DNA of 64,000 nt from Branchiostoma floridae. Lineage: Eukaryota > Chordata > Leptocardii > Amphioxiformes > Branchiostomatidae. Shown piece after piece: positions 10,753 through 22,345 of this stretch. Numbering within the stretch: the stretch's first letter is position 1; each line of letters starts with the position of its first letter. The stretch is taken from contig NC_049986.1 of NCBI RefSeq assembly GCF_000003815.2, forward strand, positions 25,438,217-25,502,216. Direction: 5' to 3'. The notes below the pieces were generated by a model. That model was not told the origin of the DNA. It saw only the letters and a program-made list of their open reading frames with translations, and ran no database searches. The translations under genes were made by a program, and so were the position numbers.

Positions 10753-11957
10753 AATCACACATGCTCCAGGCAGGGGCAGGCAAGTGGACCTGTGGTGTAG
10801 GTTTGGTTCATTCAACCTTTGTTTTAACCTATGATGAGACACTGAAATCAGCCTGCAGGCCACTTTTCATCGAGGTCAGGAGGGGAGGGGGGTCGGGGGG
10901 TAGGGATCAGAGTATTAGAAAGACACAAGCTGACTGAATGAAGTCTGAATAAACACAGCTGAGATTAGTGTTGAGGTCAGACTAAAGGGACAGGCAGAGG
11001 GATGGGTGGGGACCCTGCATACCTGATGCACACTTTATAACGTCAGGGACAGGCAGAGGGATAGGTGGTTCGGCCTGCAGGACTCTACAGCCGTAGTACA
11101 GGTCAGATGTGGACAGATGTGCACACTTATGTCAGGGACCCTGCATACCTGATGCACACTAATGTCAGGGACAGGCGGAATCCTGCATTCCTGCCTCACA
11201 CTTTATAATGTCAGGGACATACAGGGAGTTTGTGATCACAGCTTTTATCCTAATCCCTGAGTGTTGATCCCAGTAAACCACTGAAGGCATCTCCTTACCA
11301 GCCTGAGGGATGATATGGACAAAGGCGAGGGGCATGTTTCACAGAGAACGTTTGTCTGTAACATTGTCTGAACATGTCCGCTGTAGTAGAGTAAATTGGT
11401 CCGACACATGCACAACATAACAGGAGAGGTATGAATGGCAGGTGTTTAACCCTAACCCTCCACATCTCTAACTGTTGTGGACTGTAAGGCTTGGGTGTTT
11501 AACCCTAACTCTCCACATCTCTAACTGTTGTAGACTTCAAACCTAGCTCTATTTCTGAAGATAACCCAGACAATGCTCCTAACGTGCATTTTACTACATA
11601 CTCATAACGCCACACACTGGAACACTTCAGACAAAAGTTTCCTCAGGAAGTTGCCTCCCCATAATATACCTGTAGTGATTACAGAGGACAGTTTAATTTG
11701 GTGTGCTGGCAGAGAGAAATGCAGGTCCTTCCTGCCAACCCTGTCATCAGAACCACTCAATAACACAGTAACAGCCGACAGCGTCGGGGAGCCCAGCAGC
11801 AGTATAATCAAATAATGTGTACTACAGTAGAACCTCTGACGTCCTGACCAGAGTAACCTGACATTGTTGGCATTCCTCAGGTCGGGGCTTCCCTGCTTTT
11901 AGCACTGCATATTGGTTCAGCACAAGGCAGGCTACATGTAGAATATCCTTTACAACT
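10753..11957. other. Gene-free stretch with short duplications
   Basis: 'cagggacaggcagaggg' and 'ccctgcatacctgatgcaca' recur two or three times at 10990-11220. 'gtgtttaaccctaac(c/t)ctccaca' occurs twice (11440-11530). No gene is recognised. Confidence 0.55.
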
Positions 11958-12134
11958 AGGATATAGGAGAATTCTTTTTTCACAACCAGCAGTTACTTAG
12001 TGTACATTGCTTATGTTTCGATGTCTCTCAGACACCTTCGTCACAGCTTCTAACTGGAGTTCTGCTTCTCACCGCTATATCATCGGCTACATATAGCGTA
12101 TAGCGGTTGTGTGAAAAGAATTGTCCTATATCCT
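11958..12134 (-). mobile_element. Decayed Penelope-like terminus with hammerhead-like core
   Basis: Two 30-bp arms (11958-11987 and 12105-12134; ggatatagga...cacaacc and its complement) form an imperfect inverted repeat. Between them the minus strand reads TGACGA, a 7-bp stem GGTGTCT/AGACATC, then GAAAC (12043 down to 12015), the layout of a type I hammerhead core. Core position 3 is G, not C, and the cleavage triplet and stem I are poor, so it is probably inactive. It resembles the better motif at 16039-16080. Confidence 0.5.
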
Positions 12135-12667
12135 ATATTCTACAAACTTGATGAAACTATTCTCGGATCCTTTACAACTGTTGTTCATAAATTAGGTATG
12201 TTCTTTAGAAGTGTTAGATATCAGCAATACATACATGTATAGTTCAACTGTCATGTTAGCACTGCATATTGGTTCAGCATATAGGAGTCTGGAGGCTCCT
12301 CCTTTGTAGCCACAAAGACTGCTCCGAAGAGGGAAGGGTGGATAGTTATAAAAAAACAAACTTATACCCCTCCTTCCCCCTAAGTACCCCTCCCCCTAAG
12401 TCCCCCCTCCCCCTAAGACCCCCCTCCCAAGCCCCCCCTCCCCATGTACCCCCTCCCCTGTCCTTTACACACTGTGTACTTTCTCCCTGCAGTGCTAACT
12501 CCTGTAGCTGTCAGCTGACAGGGTCACAACTATTCATCACAGAGACTACCGCTTCCTCTGCCGTCTCCTCGCACTGTCGGCTGACCTCTGACCTGACCTC
12601 TGACCCTTACTGACGTACATCTACCTCAGTACAAGGCCTCTTCACCATCGGGATCAAGGCCCTCACC
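12135..12667. other. Gene-free stretch with C-rich tract
   Basis: Contains a CCCCTCC-rich tract (12365-12460) in which 'cccctccccctaag' repeats. No gene is recognised. Confidence 0.5.
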
Positions 12668-13490
12668 TCACTCACTCACTCACTGTCTGGCTATCGTCTG
12701 TTGTGTACCACTCACTCACTCGCTCACTCACTCACTCACCGAGAGTCAGTCAGTCACTCACTCACTCACTCACTCACTCACTCACTCACTCACTCACTCA
12801 CTCACTCACTCACTCATTCACTCATTCACTCACTCACTCACTCACCGAGAGTCACTCACTCACTCACTCACTCACTCACTCACTCACTCACTCACTCACT
12901 CACTCACTCACTCACTCACTCTCGCTCACTCACTCACTCACTCACTCACTGTCTGGCTATCATCTGTTGTGTACCACTCACTCGCTCACTCACTCACTCA
13001 CTCGCTCACTCACTCACTCACTCACTCACTGTCTGGCTATCATCTGTTGTGTACCACTCACTCGCTCACTCACTCACTCACTCGCTCACTCACTCACTCA
13101 CTCACTCACTGTCTGGCTATCATCTGTTGTGTACCACTCACTCGCTCACTCACTCACTCACTCGCTCACTCACTCACTCACTCACTCACTGTCTGGCTAT
13201 CATCTGTTGTGTACCACTCACTCGCTCACTCACTCAGTCAGTCACTCACTCACTCACTCACTCACTCACTGTCTGGCTATCATCTGCTGTGTATCACTCA
13301 CTCGCTCACTCAATCACTCACTCGCTCACTCACTCACTCACTCACTGTCTGGCTATCATCTGTTGTGTACCTCTTACTCACTCGCTCACTCACTCATTCA
13401 CTCGCTCACTCGCTCATTCACTCACTCGCTCACTCGCTCACTCGCTCACTCGCTCACTGTCCTGCTATTGTCTGTCGCGTACCACTCACT
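12668..13490. repeat. (CTCA)n microsatellite with 60-bp higher-order repeat
   Basis: CTCA tetramers dominate. From about 12945 they are interrupted every 60 bp by 'gtctggctatcatctgttgt' followed by gtaccactcactcgctc. The same interruption also occurs once at the left edge (12682), so the array expanded from a single seed. Long open frames here (Ser-Leu-Thr-His repeats) are artefacts of the tetramer. Confidence 0.95.
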
Positions 13491-14520
13491 CTGAAACTCC
13501 TGAAATCAAAGTACCTCCAAAGTTCCTACGTAAGAATAGACTCCTCAAACAAAGGTTCCTGAACCATAACAATGGACTCCTTCAAACCAGGCTCCTTAAT
13601 GTGTATAAGAATAAACTCAGTCTTCGAAGCTCCTTGACCTTAGAAGATCAAGGCCCCCTCCTCTAGCAGAAAATTCACAAGGACTTCTAAAGAAAGGCTG
13701 CCCTGCCCTCAGCAAGAACTGACGCTCCTCTCAAGAACCCATCTTCTTTAAATTAAGTACCTCCTACATTAAGACCCTACCATTCCTGAGAATCCCCTCT
13801 CCCTATAAGAACTACTATGATGCACATGTAAGAACTAACCGGAGAGGTCCTTAGTGACCCTGTTCCTTAGTAACAGGGCTTAAGGTTGCTTCTGTTCCAA
13901 CATAAATAAACCTACAGCAGAAATTTCCCCAAGGTTTTCACAGCCCAGAGAAAATACACAAGCCTGCAGGGAGGCAAGGCATGGGTGCACTAGCTATAAA
14001 TTCACTCCCTCATATAAGGAAAAAAACAACATTCTACAGTTGAGTTTTCGAAATTAAGAGTTTGACTTTTCATTCAGTATCTTCAGTCGTAAAGATAAAG
14101 ATAAGACGTCTAATTTTATATGGGTTTACTGCAAAGGTTGGAAGGTCTCAACTTGAACACCTTGTCTCTTGGCAAGCATTTTGTTTTTAGTCAATATTAA
14201 TATTGATTGTTTGATGATTTATCTTAATACAAATGTATGATGTAAAGTCCTACATCAATTTAGACAGCTGCCTTCTATGCTCAATAAAACCAATCATTGA
14301 CTCATTCAATGATCTGGACTTGTATACAAGTTGTAGCTAACTGTTGAATAAGTTGAAAAGTCAGTCAGACTGGTTTCTAGATAGCACTAAGTAGCTAACT
14401 GTAAAGTTGCGAAGAAGTCAGAGTAGTTGCTATGCAGCCTATACATTGTACTTGTAGCCCCTTTGGCGCTCCTACCCTGCCCAGCATTGCTATAAATTTG
14501 CCATGTTCATAGACTGTTCT
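13491..14520. other. Gene-free stretch
   Basis: No gene, array or transposon end is recognised. It has an AT-rich middle (14130-14330). Confidence 0.4.
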
Positions 14521-14560
14521 ATAATGTATGGTATAGTATAGTGTAGTATAGTATAGTATA
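14521..14560. repeat. (TATAG)n microsatellite at the break point of the Penelope-like element
   Basis: About eight TATAG-like units directly abut the first recognisable codons of the RT at 14561. Confidence 0.85.
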
Positions 14561-15802
14561 GTCTGTTCGCTTTTCACTTGCATACCTCCTAAGGACGCAG
14601 TCTCGGTAGTCAAGGAAGCCCTGGAGGCTGACAACACACTAACAGACAGAACCAAGCTATCTCCAGACCAACTGTGCAAACTGCTAGACCTTTGCCTAGG
14701 GTATACGTATTTCTCTTTCAAAGGACAGTTCTACCAACAACTGCACGGCTGTGCTATGGGATCACCAGTGTCACCCATTGTTGTAAACCTCTACATGGAA
14801 AAGTTTGAAGTGAAGGCTATCAGTACTTTCAAGGACACTCCCCCACTCAACTGGTTCCGCTATGTAGATGACACTTATTGCAAGCTAAAACAGAGAGTAG
14901 CTGATGAGTTCTTTGACCACATCAACCAAGTAGATAAGAACATCAAGTTCACACAGGAGTCAAGTCATGACAACATGCTCCCATTCCTAGATACCAAAAC
15001 TATCATAGAGAAGGACGGCAGCCTTCAGTTCGAAGTGTACAGGAAACCGACGCACACTGACCAATATCTGGCCTTTGACTCTCACCACCCTTTGGAACAC
15101 AAACTGGCAGTGATTAAAACCTTGTATCACCGGGCAGACAGCATTGTTTCCTCTGGCAAAGCCAAAACAGAGGAACACAAACACCTCCGAAGTGCATTGA
15201 ACAAATGTGGCTACCAAAACTGGACCTTCAACAAAGCCCTCAAACCCTCGGACCACTCAAAGAAAACAACCAAGTGCAAACCATTGACCGACAGAAAGAA
15301 AGCCAACATTACCATCCCCTATGTCCAAGGAGTTTCGGAAAAACTCAGACGGATCTTCCAAAACTTCAACATCGCCACTAACTTCAAACCTCACTCAACC
15401 CTCCGACACAAACTGGTACATCCAAAAGACAAACCACAGAAAGGTACTAAGGCCAATGTAATCTACAGACTCAAATGCGAGGAACCCAACTGTAACAACA
15501 CATACATTGGTGAGACTAGTCGTCCACTAAAAGCAAGATACCAAGAACATTGCAAACCGAAGGCCAACGGCAACTCTTCTGCTATTTTCAACCACTTACA
15601 ACACAACCAAGGACATTCCTTCAACCTCCAATCTACCGACATCCTAGACCGCGAAGCCCGCTGGTTTGAACGGGGAGTTAGAGAGGCCATATATGAGAGA
15701 ATATACAATCCCACCCTCAACAGAAAAGGGGGGCTACGTATGGAACTTTCCGGCACTTGGGACATAGCACTCCCCCCCCCCCCCCGCCAACAAAACTTTT
15801 AG
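14561..15802 (+). CDS. Penelope-like element: reverse transcriptase (C-terminal part) plus GIY-YIG endonuclease, 5'-truncated
   Basis: The frame enters at about 14564 with SLFTCIPP, the sequence that follows the motif-A aspartate in Penelope-type RTs; that Asp and everything upstream are missing. From the ATG at 14756: MGSPVSPIVVNLYMEKFE is motif B, and FRYVDDTY (D38, D39) is the catalytic motif C. A linker follows, then a GIY-YIG nuclease at about 234-316: VIYRLKC, TYIGET, RYQEH and the closing REAIYERIYNPTLN. RT plus C-terminal GIY-YIG is diagnostic for endonuclease-bearing Penelope-like elements. The last codons cross a run of 13 C (PPPP), prone to slippage, so the exact C terminus is uncertain. 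The element can no longer copy itself because motif A is gone. Confidence 0.93.
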   Translation, partial: VCSLFTCIPPKDAVSVVKEALEADNTLTDRTKLSPDQLCKLLDLCLGYTYFSFKGQFYQQLHGCAMGSPVSPIVVNLYMEKFEVKAISTFKDTPPLNWFRYVDDTYCKLKQRVADEFFDHINQVDKNIKFTQESSHDNMLPFLDTKTIIEKDGSLQFEVYRKPTHTDQYLAFDSHHPLEHKLAVIKTLYHRADSIVSSGKAKTEEHKHLRSALNKCGYQNWTFNKALKPSDHSKKTTKCKPLTDRKKANITIPYVQGVSEKLRRIFQNFNIATNFKPHSTLRHKLVHPKDKPQKGTKANVIYRLKCEEPNCNNTYIGETSRPLKARYQEHCKPKANGNSSAIFNHLQHNQGHSFNLQSTDILDREARWFERGVREAIYERIYNPTLNRKGGLRMELSGTWDIALPPPPRQQNF

Positions 15803-15828
15803 CTCCTGTAACTAAAACAACAGGAGCT
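15801..15828 (+). other. Perfect 9-bp hairpin at the Penelope-like element stop codon
   Basis: AGCTCCTGT (15801-15809) pairs with ACAGGAGCT (15820-15828) over a 10-base loop, overlapping the TAG stop at 15800-15802. Role unknown; it could be an element RNA structure. Confidence 0.6.
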
Positions 15829-16128
15829 AATTGACTCATTTGCATTAACTGTGTCTTAGCCTTGATATCCTTTGAAATCCAAATTGTCTTCAGCTTGACT
15901 TTGGCTTAGCTTTGTTTTCTTTGGAATCCAAATTGTCTTCAGTCTGAATTGTCTTACAACCTTTCCTATTGGACATCTGAAATTGTCTTCATTAATAGTT
16001 AGAGTATAAAAGACCTGTTTCTTGCAGATCACTTCAGTGTCACTGACGAAGGAAAGTGGATTCTTTCCGAAACGTCTGACCGTTTCAAAACCATATCCAG
16101 TTGCTTGAGTAACTATTTTTGGCGTACT
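15829..16128 (+). mobile_element. 3' region of the Penelope-like element
   Basis: Contains two direct copies of 'atccaaattgtcttcag' (15877, 15927) and ends in the hammerhead motif and a conserved terminus (16087-16126) found again as an inverted pair at 39001-39086. That recurrence helps define the element's 3' boundary near 16126. Confidence 0.7.
16039..16080 (+). ncRNA. Type I hammerhead ribozyme motif of the Penelope-like element
   Basis: The parts are: stem I 5' strand GTCA (16039-16042); core CTGACGA (16043-16049); one extra A; stem II GGAAAG (16051-16056) with loop TGGATT and CTTTCC (16063-16068); core GAAA (16069-16072); minimal stem III C-G; cleavage triplet GTC (16074-16076); stem I 3' strand TGAC (16077-16080), complementary to GTCA. 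All conserved core bases are present. Very short stem III is characteristic of hammerheads described in Penelope-like elements, which are thought to act best as dimers. Predicted cleavage is after C16076. Activity is inferred, not shown. Confidence 0.8.
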
Positions 16129-16592
16129 GTAGTATATTGTTAAAGAAATTCATGTCCCTCTCAATGACAGGACCAAGTACCAAACAGGAGAGAGGAAAAA
16201 TGTGACTGATAAGAGAAAAACTGTCTGTATATATGCATACAGAATGTCAGTCTTTGTGACCTTGTGTGGTGACCTTGGTGGCAGCTTTCTCTCAGGTTAT
16301 AAGTTAGGAGTTCCGCTGTCTGCCATTGGCTGACACGAACCCTGACCTTCACACCCAGGGGAGGTCAGGGGTCAGCAATGTTTGTGTTTTAGGAACCAGA
16401 AATCCCCTAAGTGATAACTGAGAAACCAACACCAACTCTCACAGGGTGGGGGGTGTTGGGAGAAACCAACACCAACTCCCAGGGGGGTGTTGGGGAGGGG
16501 GGTGTTGCGGGTGTTGGGTCAGGCACTTTTTCTGGCACATTGTTCCTTCATAAAACATTTTAAATTTGAACCCCTTCCGCACCAAATGGTTA
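16129..16592. other. Gene-free stretch
   Basis: G-rich direct repeats of 'gggtgttggg(a)gaaacca' at 16440-16520. No gene is recognised. Confidence 0.45.
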
Positions 16593-16785
16593 TCATTCAT
16601 TCGTTCGTTCGTTCGTTCCTTCATCCATCCATCCCTCTCTGACTCCCTCCCTCCATCTATTCATTCATTCATTCATTCATTCATTCTATCATTCATTCAT
16701 TCCATCATTCATTCATCCATCCATCCATCCATCCATTCCTGCCTTCCCCTCCATCTATCCATTCATTCATTCATTCATTTAAACA
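16593..16785. repeat. (ATTC)n / (ATCC)n microsatellite
   Basis: Interrupted ttca and atcc tetramers across nearly 200 bp. Confidence 0.9.
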
Positions 16786-17324
16786 GAAAGAGAGCAAACA
16801 GGAAAGAGAAATGTGCGCCCCGCTGGTTTCACTGGAAGTTTGGAGACTTGTTAAGTTGGGCGGAATTTTCAATAAACGGCAAAACCCGACTGCAGGTTCT
16901 GCGCCAGACAAGTTTGTCTTGCAGTGCCCAAATGTGTTAACATGGCTGACCCCGGCTAACCCCTACTGCACTGCAGTAATTTGGAACAGGTCCCAAAACT
17001 GATGAATCTTCCAGCAGCGATCCCAGTTTATACTGTAGCAATGGTTAGTTCTAGTGCCCACAACAACAGTCACACCTTCACAAGTTACAGGTCCCAGATA
17101 AACAAGTTACAGGTCCCAGAATCACAAGTTCTAGCTCCAGGCTTGGCCACCTGTTCACACGTTCCAGTTTCACAAGTTCCAACACTACTGTAGTACAGTC
17201 ACAGGTTTAAAAGTTCAAGGTCCATGCTTGGGTACCTTCTTCTTTTTCTTCTTCTCCGTAAAAAAACTATGTGTCTGTTCACAAGTTGTAGTTCCACCCC
17301 GACCACACCAGGTTCTAAAGTTCC
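16786..17324. other. Gene-free stretch
   Basis: Decayed short repeats of 'cacaagttacaggtcccag' (17075-17200) lie next to the large array that follows. No gene is recognised. Confidence 0.45.
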
Positions 17325-18870
17325 AGGTCCAGGCTCTTGTCCCTGCTCTGACTCAGGTTCTGTGGGGTTCAGTGCAGACAGAAATGTGTGACCAGGCTTG
17401 TGTCCCTGCCCTGACACAGGTTCTGTGCAGACAGAAATGTGTGACCAGGCTTGTGTCCCTGCCCTGACACAGGTTCTGTGGGGTTCAGTGCTGACAGAAA
17501 TGTGTGACCAGGCTTGTGTCCCTGCTCTGACACAGGTTCTGTGGGGTTCAGTGCTGACAGAAATGTGTGACCAGGCTTGTGTCCCTGCCCTGACTCAGGT
17601 TCTGTGGGGTTCAGTGCTGACAGAAATGTGTGACCAGGCTTGTGTCCCTGCTCTGACACAGGTTCTGTGGGGTTCAGTGCTGACAGAAATGTGTGACCTG
17701 GCTTGTGTCCCTGCCCTGACTCAGGTTCTGTGTCTGACACAGTTTGGAGGTTCAGTGCTGACAGAAATGTGTGACCAGGCTTGTGTCCCTGCCCTGTCTC
17801 AGGTTCAGTGCTGACAGAAATGTGTGACCAGGCTTGTGTCCCTGCCCTGACACAGGTTCTGTGTCTGACACAGGTTCTGTGGGGTTCAGTGCAGACAGAA
17901 ATGTGTGACCAGGCTTGTGTCCCTGCCCTGACACAGGTTCTGTGGGGTTCAGTGCAGACAGAAATGTGTGACCAGGCTTGTGTCACTGCCCTGACACAGG
18001 TTCTGTGGGGTTCAGTGCTGACAGAAATGTGTGACCAGGCTTGTGTATCTGCTCTGACACAGGTTCTGTGGGGTTCAGTGCTGACAGAAATGTGTGACCA
18101 GGCTTGTGTATCTGCTCTGACACAGGTTCTGTGGGGTTCAGTGCTGACAGAAATGTGTGACCAGGCTTGTGTCCCTGCCCTGACTCAGGTTCAGTGCAGA
18201 CAGAAATGTGTGACCTTGCTTGTGTCCCTGCCCTGACTCAGGTTCAGTGCAGTTCAGTGCTGACAGAAATGTGTGACCAGGCTTGTGTCCCTGCCCTGAC
18301 TCAGGTTCAGTGCAGTTCAGTGCTGACAGAAATGTGTGACCAGGCTTGTGTCCCTGCCCTGACTCAGGTTCAGTGCTGACAGAAATGTGTGACCAGGCTT
18401 GTGTCCCTGCCCTGTCTCAGGTTCAGTGCTGACAGAAATGTGTGACCAGGCTTGTGTCCCTGCCCTGACACAGGTTCTGTGGGGTTCAGTGCAGACAGAA
18501 ATGTGTGACCAGGCTTGTGTCCCTGCCCTGACTCAGGTTCTGTGGGGTTCAGTGCTGACAGAAATGTGTGACCAGGCTTGTGTCCCTGCCCTGACACAGG
18601 TTCTGTGGGGTTCAGTGCTGACAGAAATGTGTGACCAGGCTTGTGTCCCTGCTCTGACACAGGTTCTGTGGGGTTCAGTGCTGACAGAAATGTGTGACCA
18701 GGCTTGTGTCCCTGCCCTGACTCAGGTTCTGTGTCTGACACAGTTTGGAGGTTCAGTGCTGACAGAAATGTGTGACCTGGCTTGTGTCCCTGCCCTGACA
18801 CAGGTTCTGTGTCTGACACAGTTTCTGTAGGGGTCCCTGTTGACAGAAATGTGTGATCTGGCTGACCCCA
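17325..18870. repeat. 63-bp minisatellite, about 24 copies
   Basis: The unit begins ggttctgtggggttcagtgc and continues through tgacagaaatgtgtgaccag. Some copies lack 'tctgtgggg' or carry an extra 'tctgtgtctgacaca'. Because 63 is a multiple of 3, long open frames run on both strands; I do not regard them as genes. Confidence 0.95.
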
Positions 18871-18961
18871 GGTTCACCTCTGCTAATGAGAACCAGCCAG
18901 CACAGAGCAAACCACACCATGATGCTGTAAATGTGGGTAATCATTACCCCAGCAGGCAGTA

Positions 18962-19805
18962 ATGTGCACAGGGGACTATACTGTGTGCTACTGTGCACCA
19001 GGGGACCATACTGTGTGCTACTGTGCACCAGGGGACCATACTGTGTGCTACTGTGCACCAGGGGACTATACTGTGTGCTACTGTGCACCAGGGGACTATA
19101 CTGTGTGCTGCTGTGCACCAGGGGACTATACTGTGTGCTGCTGTGCACCAGGGGACTATACTGTGTGCTGCTGTGCACCAGGGGACTATACTGTGTGCTA
19201 CTGTGCACCAGAGTGTGCTACTGTGCACCTGAGTGTGCTACTGTGCACCAGGGGACTCTACTGTGTGCTACTGTGCACCAGGGGTCTATACTGTGTGCTA
19301 CTGTGCACCAGGGGACTATACTGTGTGCTAATGTGCACCAGGGGACTATACTGTGTGCTACTGTGCACCAGGGGACTCTACTGTGTGCTACTGTGCACCA
19401 GGGGACTCTACTGTGTGCTACTGTGCACCAGGAGACTATACTGTGTGCTACTGTGCACCAGGGGACTCTACTGTGTGCTACTGTGCACCAGGGGACTATA
19501 CTGTGTGCTAATGTGCACCAGGGGACTATACTGTGTGCTACTGTGCACCAGGGGACTCTACTGTGTGCTACTGTGCACCAGGAGACTATACTGTGTGCTA
19601 CTGTGCACCAGGGGACTCTACTGTGTGCTACTGTGCACCAGGGGACTATACTGTGTGCTACTGTGCACCAGGGGACTATACTGTGTGCTACTGTGCACCA
19701 GGGGACTCTACTGTGTGCTACTGTGCACCAGGAGACTCTACTGTGTGCTACTGTGCACCAGGGGACTATACTGTGTGCTACTGTGCACCAGGGGTCTATA
19801 TAACT
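18962..19805. repeat. 30-bp minisatellite, about 28 copies
   Basis: The unit is ctgtgcaccaggggactata plus ctgtgtgcta, nearly perfect and in exact 30-bp register, with A/C and A/G variants in blocks that show higher-order duplication. Diverged copies continue to about 19985. Open frames here are a by-product of the 3n period. Confidence 0.96.
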
Positions 19806-20307
19806 GAACTTGTGCTACTATGCACCAGGGGTCTATATTATTAACCAAACATGTGTTACAGTAACTGCATTTCCATAGACCAGTGGGCCTGGATCTACTA
19901 CTGGGCACCAGGGAACTATATAACCAAACTTGTGCTACTGCATTTCTGTAGACCAGGGTCCTTGGTATGGTTCTGTGCACCAGGGTGATCCTTGCAAGTC
20001 TCACGTAGGTAAGTTGAAAGTTGATATGCATGTAGGTATATGTATATCTATATATTATATCAGTAAGAATGAACCCGATATTCCATCATGTCCCAATCCA
20101 GGCAGAAACACACTCGAGACCTCCGACTCACAATCACCCGCAGATCAAATATTAATACAGTCTAGACGAGCTGGTCGTCTGTTCGCCCCGTGAATTATTA
20201 AACCTCCCGCCGACTCAGGCGCGATGACAAATGTGGCGGGCTGCGAACCCCCGACCAGAAGTTCTTCCAATCTGTGGGCTGCAAACCCAGACCTCCCCGA
20301 GCTGCCG
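19806..20307. other. Gene-free stretch
   Basis: Degenerate copies of the preceding array up to about 19985, then unique sequence. No gene is recognised. Confidence 0.45.
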
Positions 20308-20815
20308 TCACGAGCCTCTGTCATGTCATTCCGTTATGTGCGGCTGCAACACGAGCCTCTGTCATTCCGTTATGTGCAGCTGCAACACGAGCCTCTGTCA
20401 TTCCGTTATGTGCGGCTGCATCACGAGCCCCTGTCATTCCGTTATGTGCGGCTGCATCACGAGCCCCTGTCATTCCGTTATGTGCGGCTGCATCACGAGC
20501 CCCTGTCATTCCGTTATGTGCGGCTGCATCACGAGCCTCTGTCATTCCGTTATGTGCAGCTGCATCACGAGCCCCTGTCATTCCGTTATGTGCGGCTGCA
20601 TCACGAGCCCCTGTCATTCCGTTATGTGCGGCTGCATCACGAGCCCCTGTCATTCCGTTATGTGCGGCTGCATCACGAGCCTCTGTCATTCCGTTATGTG
20701 CGGCTGCATCACGAGCCCCTGTCATTCCGTTATGTGCGGCTGCATCACGAGCCTCTGTCATTCCGTTATGTGCGGCTGCATCACGAGCCTCTGTCATTCC
20801 GTTATGTGACTTGCA
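20308..20815. repeat. 36-bp minisatellite, about 14 copies
   Basis: The unit begins gagcctctgtcattccgtta and ends tgtgcggctgcatcac. Copies vary at c/t and g/a positions only. All frames stay open for the same 3n reason as other arrays here. Confidence 0.95.
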
Positions 20816-21165
20816 TTGATGAATTTCATGTGCAGTACCACATGCAGGGAGAATAGCTTTAAATTATAACAGAAATGCCAAGCTACTTGTGGATCCAACT
20901 AAAGTCAAAGTCAAAGCTCCAAGCTACATGTATGGTTACCTAGGCTGGCAGTGACGTGTCTTGTAGAACAATCTGATATAGCTCCTATCTGTTACTACAT
21001 AGTTAATATATCAGTAGAGAGATAGTTTCCTGGTATACCAAGATGCTATCGCTTGTCCCAATGTATCATGATAATAATTATATACAGGACTTCCCCCCTA
21101 CTCTATACTGTTAGTACTGCCTGACATCACCCCCCCCCCCTGAGTCTGTTCTTAACCAGTTGTAG
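20816..21165. other. Gene-free stretch
   Basis: No recognisable gene; a C10 run lies at about 21130. Confidence 0.4.
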
Positions 21166-22345
21166 ATATAGAGTTGTATTTGGTACTAATGGGTACTGTA
21201 CTAGTAGTACTACAGTCCCTATGCTAGATAGAGTTGTATTTGGCACTAATGGGTACTGTTCTAGTAGTACCTGTCCCTATGCTAGATACTGTTGTATTTG
21301 GCACTGACGGTACTGTACTAGTAGTACTACTGTCCCTATGCTAGATAGAGTTGTATTTGGCACTAATGGGTGCTGTACTAGTAGTACTACTGTCCCTATG
21401 CTAGATACTGTTGTATTTGGCACTGACGGTACTGTACTAGTAGTACTACTGTCCCTATGCTAGATAGAGTTGTATTTGGCACTGACGGTACTGTACTAGT
21501 AGCACTACTGTCCCTATGCTAGATAGAGTTGTATTTGGCACTGACGGTACTGTACTAGTAGTACTACTGTCCCTATGCTAGATAGAGTTGTATTTGGCAC
21601 TAATGGGTGCTGTACTAGTAGTACTACTGTCCCTATGCTAGATAGAGTTGTATTTGGCACTGACGGTACTGTACTAGTAGTACTACTGTCCCTATGCTAG
21701 ATAGAGTTGTATTTGGCACTGACGGTTACTGTACTAGTAGCACTACTGTCCCTATGCTAGATTGAGTTGTATTTGGCACTAATGGGTGCTGTACTAGTAG
21801 TACTACTGTCCCTATGCTAGATAGAGTTGTATTTGGCACTGACGGTTACTGTACTAGTAGCACTACTGTCCCTATGCTAGATTGAGTTGTATTTGGCACT
21901 GACGGTACTGTACTAGTAGTACTACTGTCCCTATGCTAGATAGAGTTGTATTTGGCACTAATGGGTGCTGTACTAGTAGTACTACTGTCCCTATGCTAGA
22001 TAGAGTTGTATTTGGCACTGACGGTACTGTACTAGTAGTACTACTGTCCCTATGCTAGATAGAGTTGTATTTGGCACTGACGGTACTGTACTAGTAGTAC
22101 TACTGTCCCTATGCTAGATAGAGTTGTATTTGGCACTGACGGTACTGTACTAGTAGTACTACTGTCCCTATGCTAGATAGAGTTGTATTTGGCACTAATG
22201 GGTGCTGTACTAGTAGTACTACTGTCCCTATGCTAGATAGAGTTGTATTTGGCACTGACGGTACTGTACTAGTAGTACTACTGTCCCTATGCTAGATTGA
22301 GTTGTATTTGGCACTGATGAGTACTGTACTAGTAGTACTACTGTC
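21166..22345. repeat. 59-bp minisatellite, about 20 copies
   Basis: The unit begins agatagagttgtatttggca and contains the palindrome gtactagtagtac. Two variants alternate (actgacggtactg and actaatgggtgctg), suggesting expansion of multi-unit blocks. Confidence 0.95.

Noticed and set aside
12701-13666. Long open frames encoding Ser-Leu-Thr-His repeats
   Set aside because: They arise from CTCA tetramers being open in several frames at once; no start context, domain or codon bias.
17369-18830. Open frames on both strands over the 63-bp array
   Set aside because: Period divisible by three with no stop in the unit explains them; both strands open at once is not expected of a gene.
17325-19805. 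CRISPR-like direct repeats
   Set aside because: Repeats are directly adjacent without unique spacers, and the DNA is eukaryotic.
18931-19807. Cys-rich repeat protein (YCAPGD..TVC, 290 residues)
   Set aside because: 30-bp minisatellite; three frames are equally open, with no signal peptide or flanking exon.
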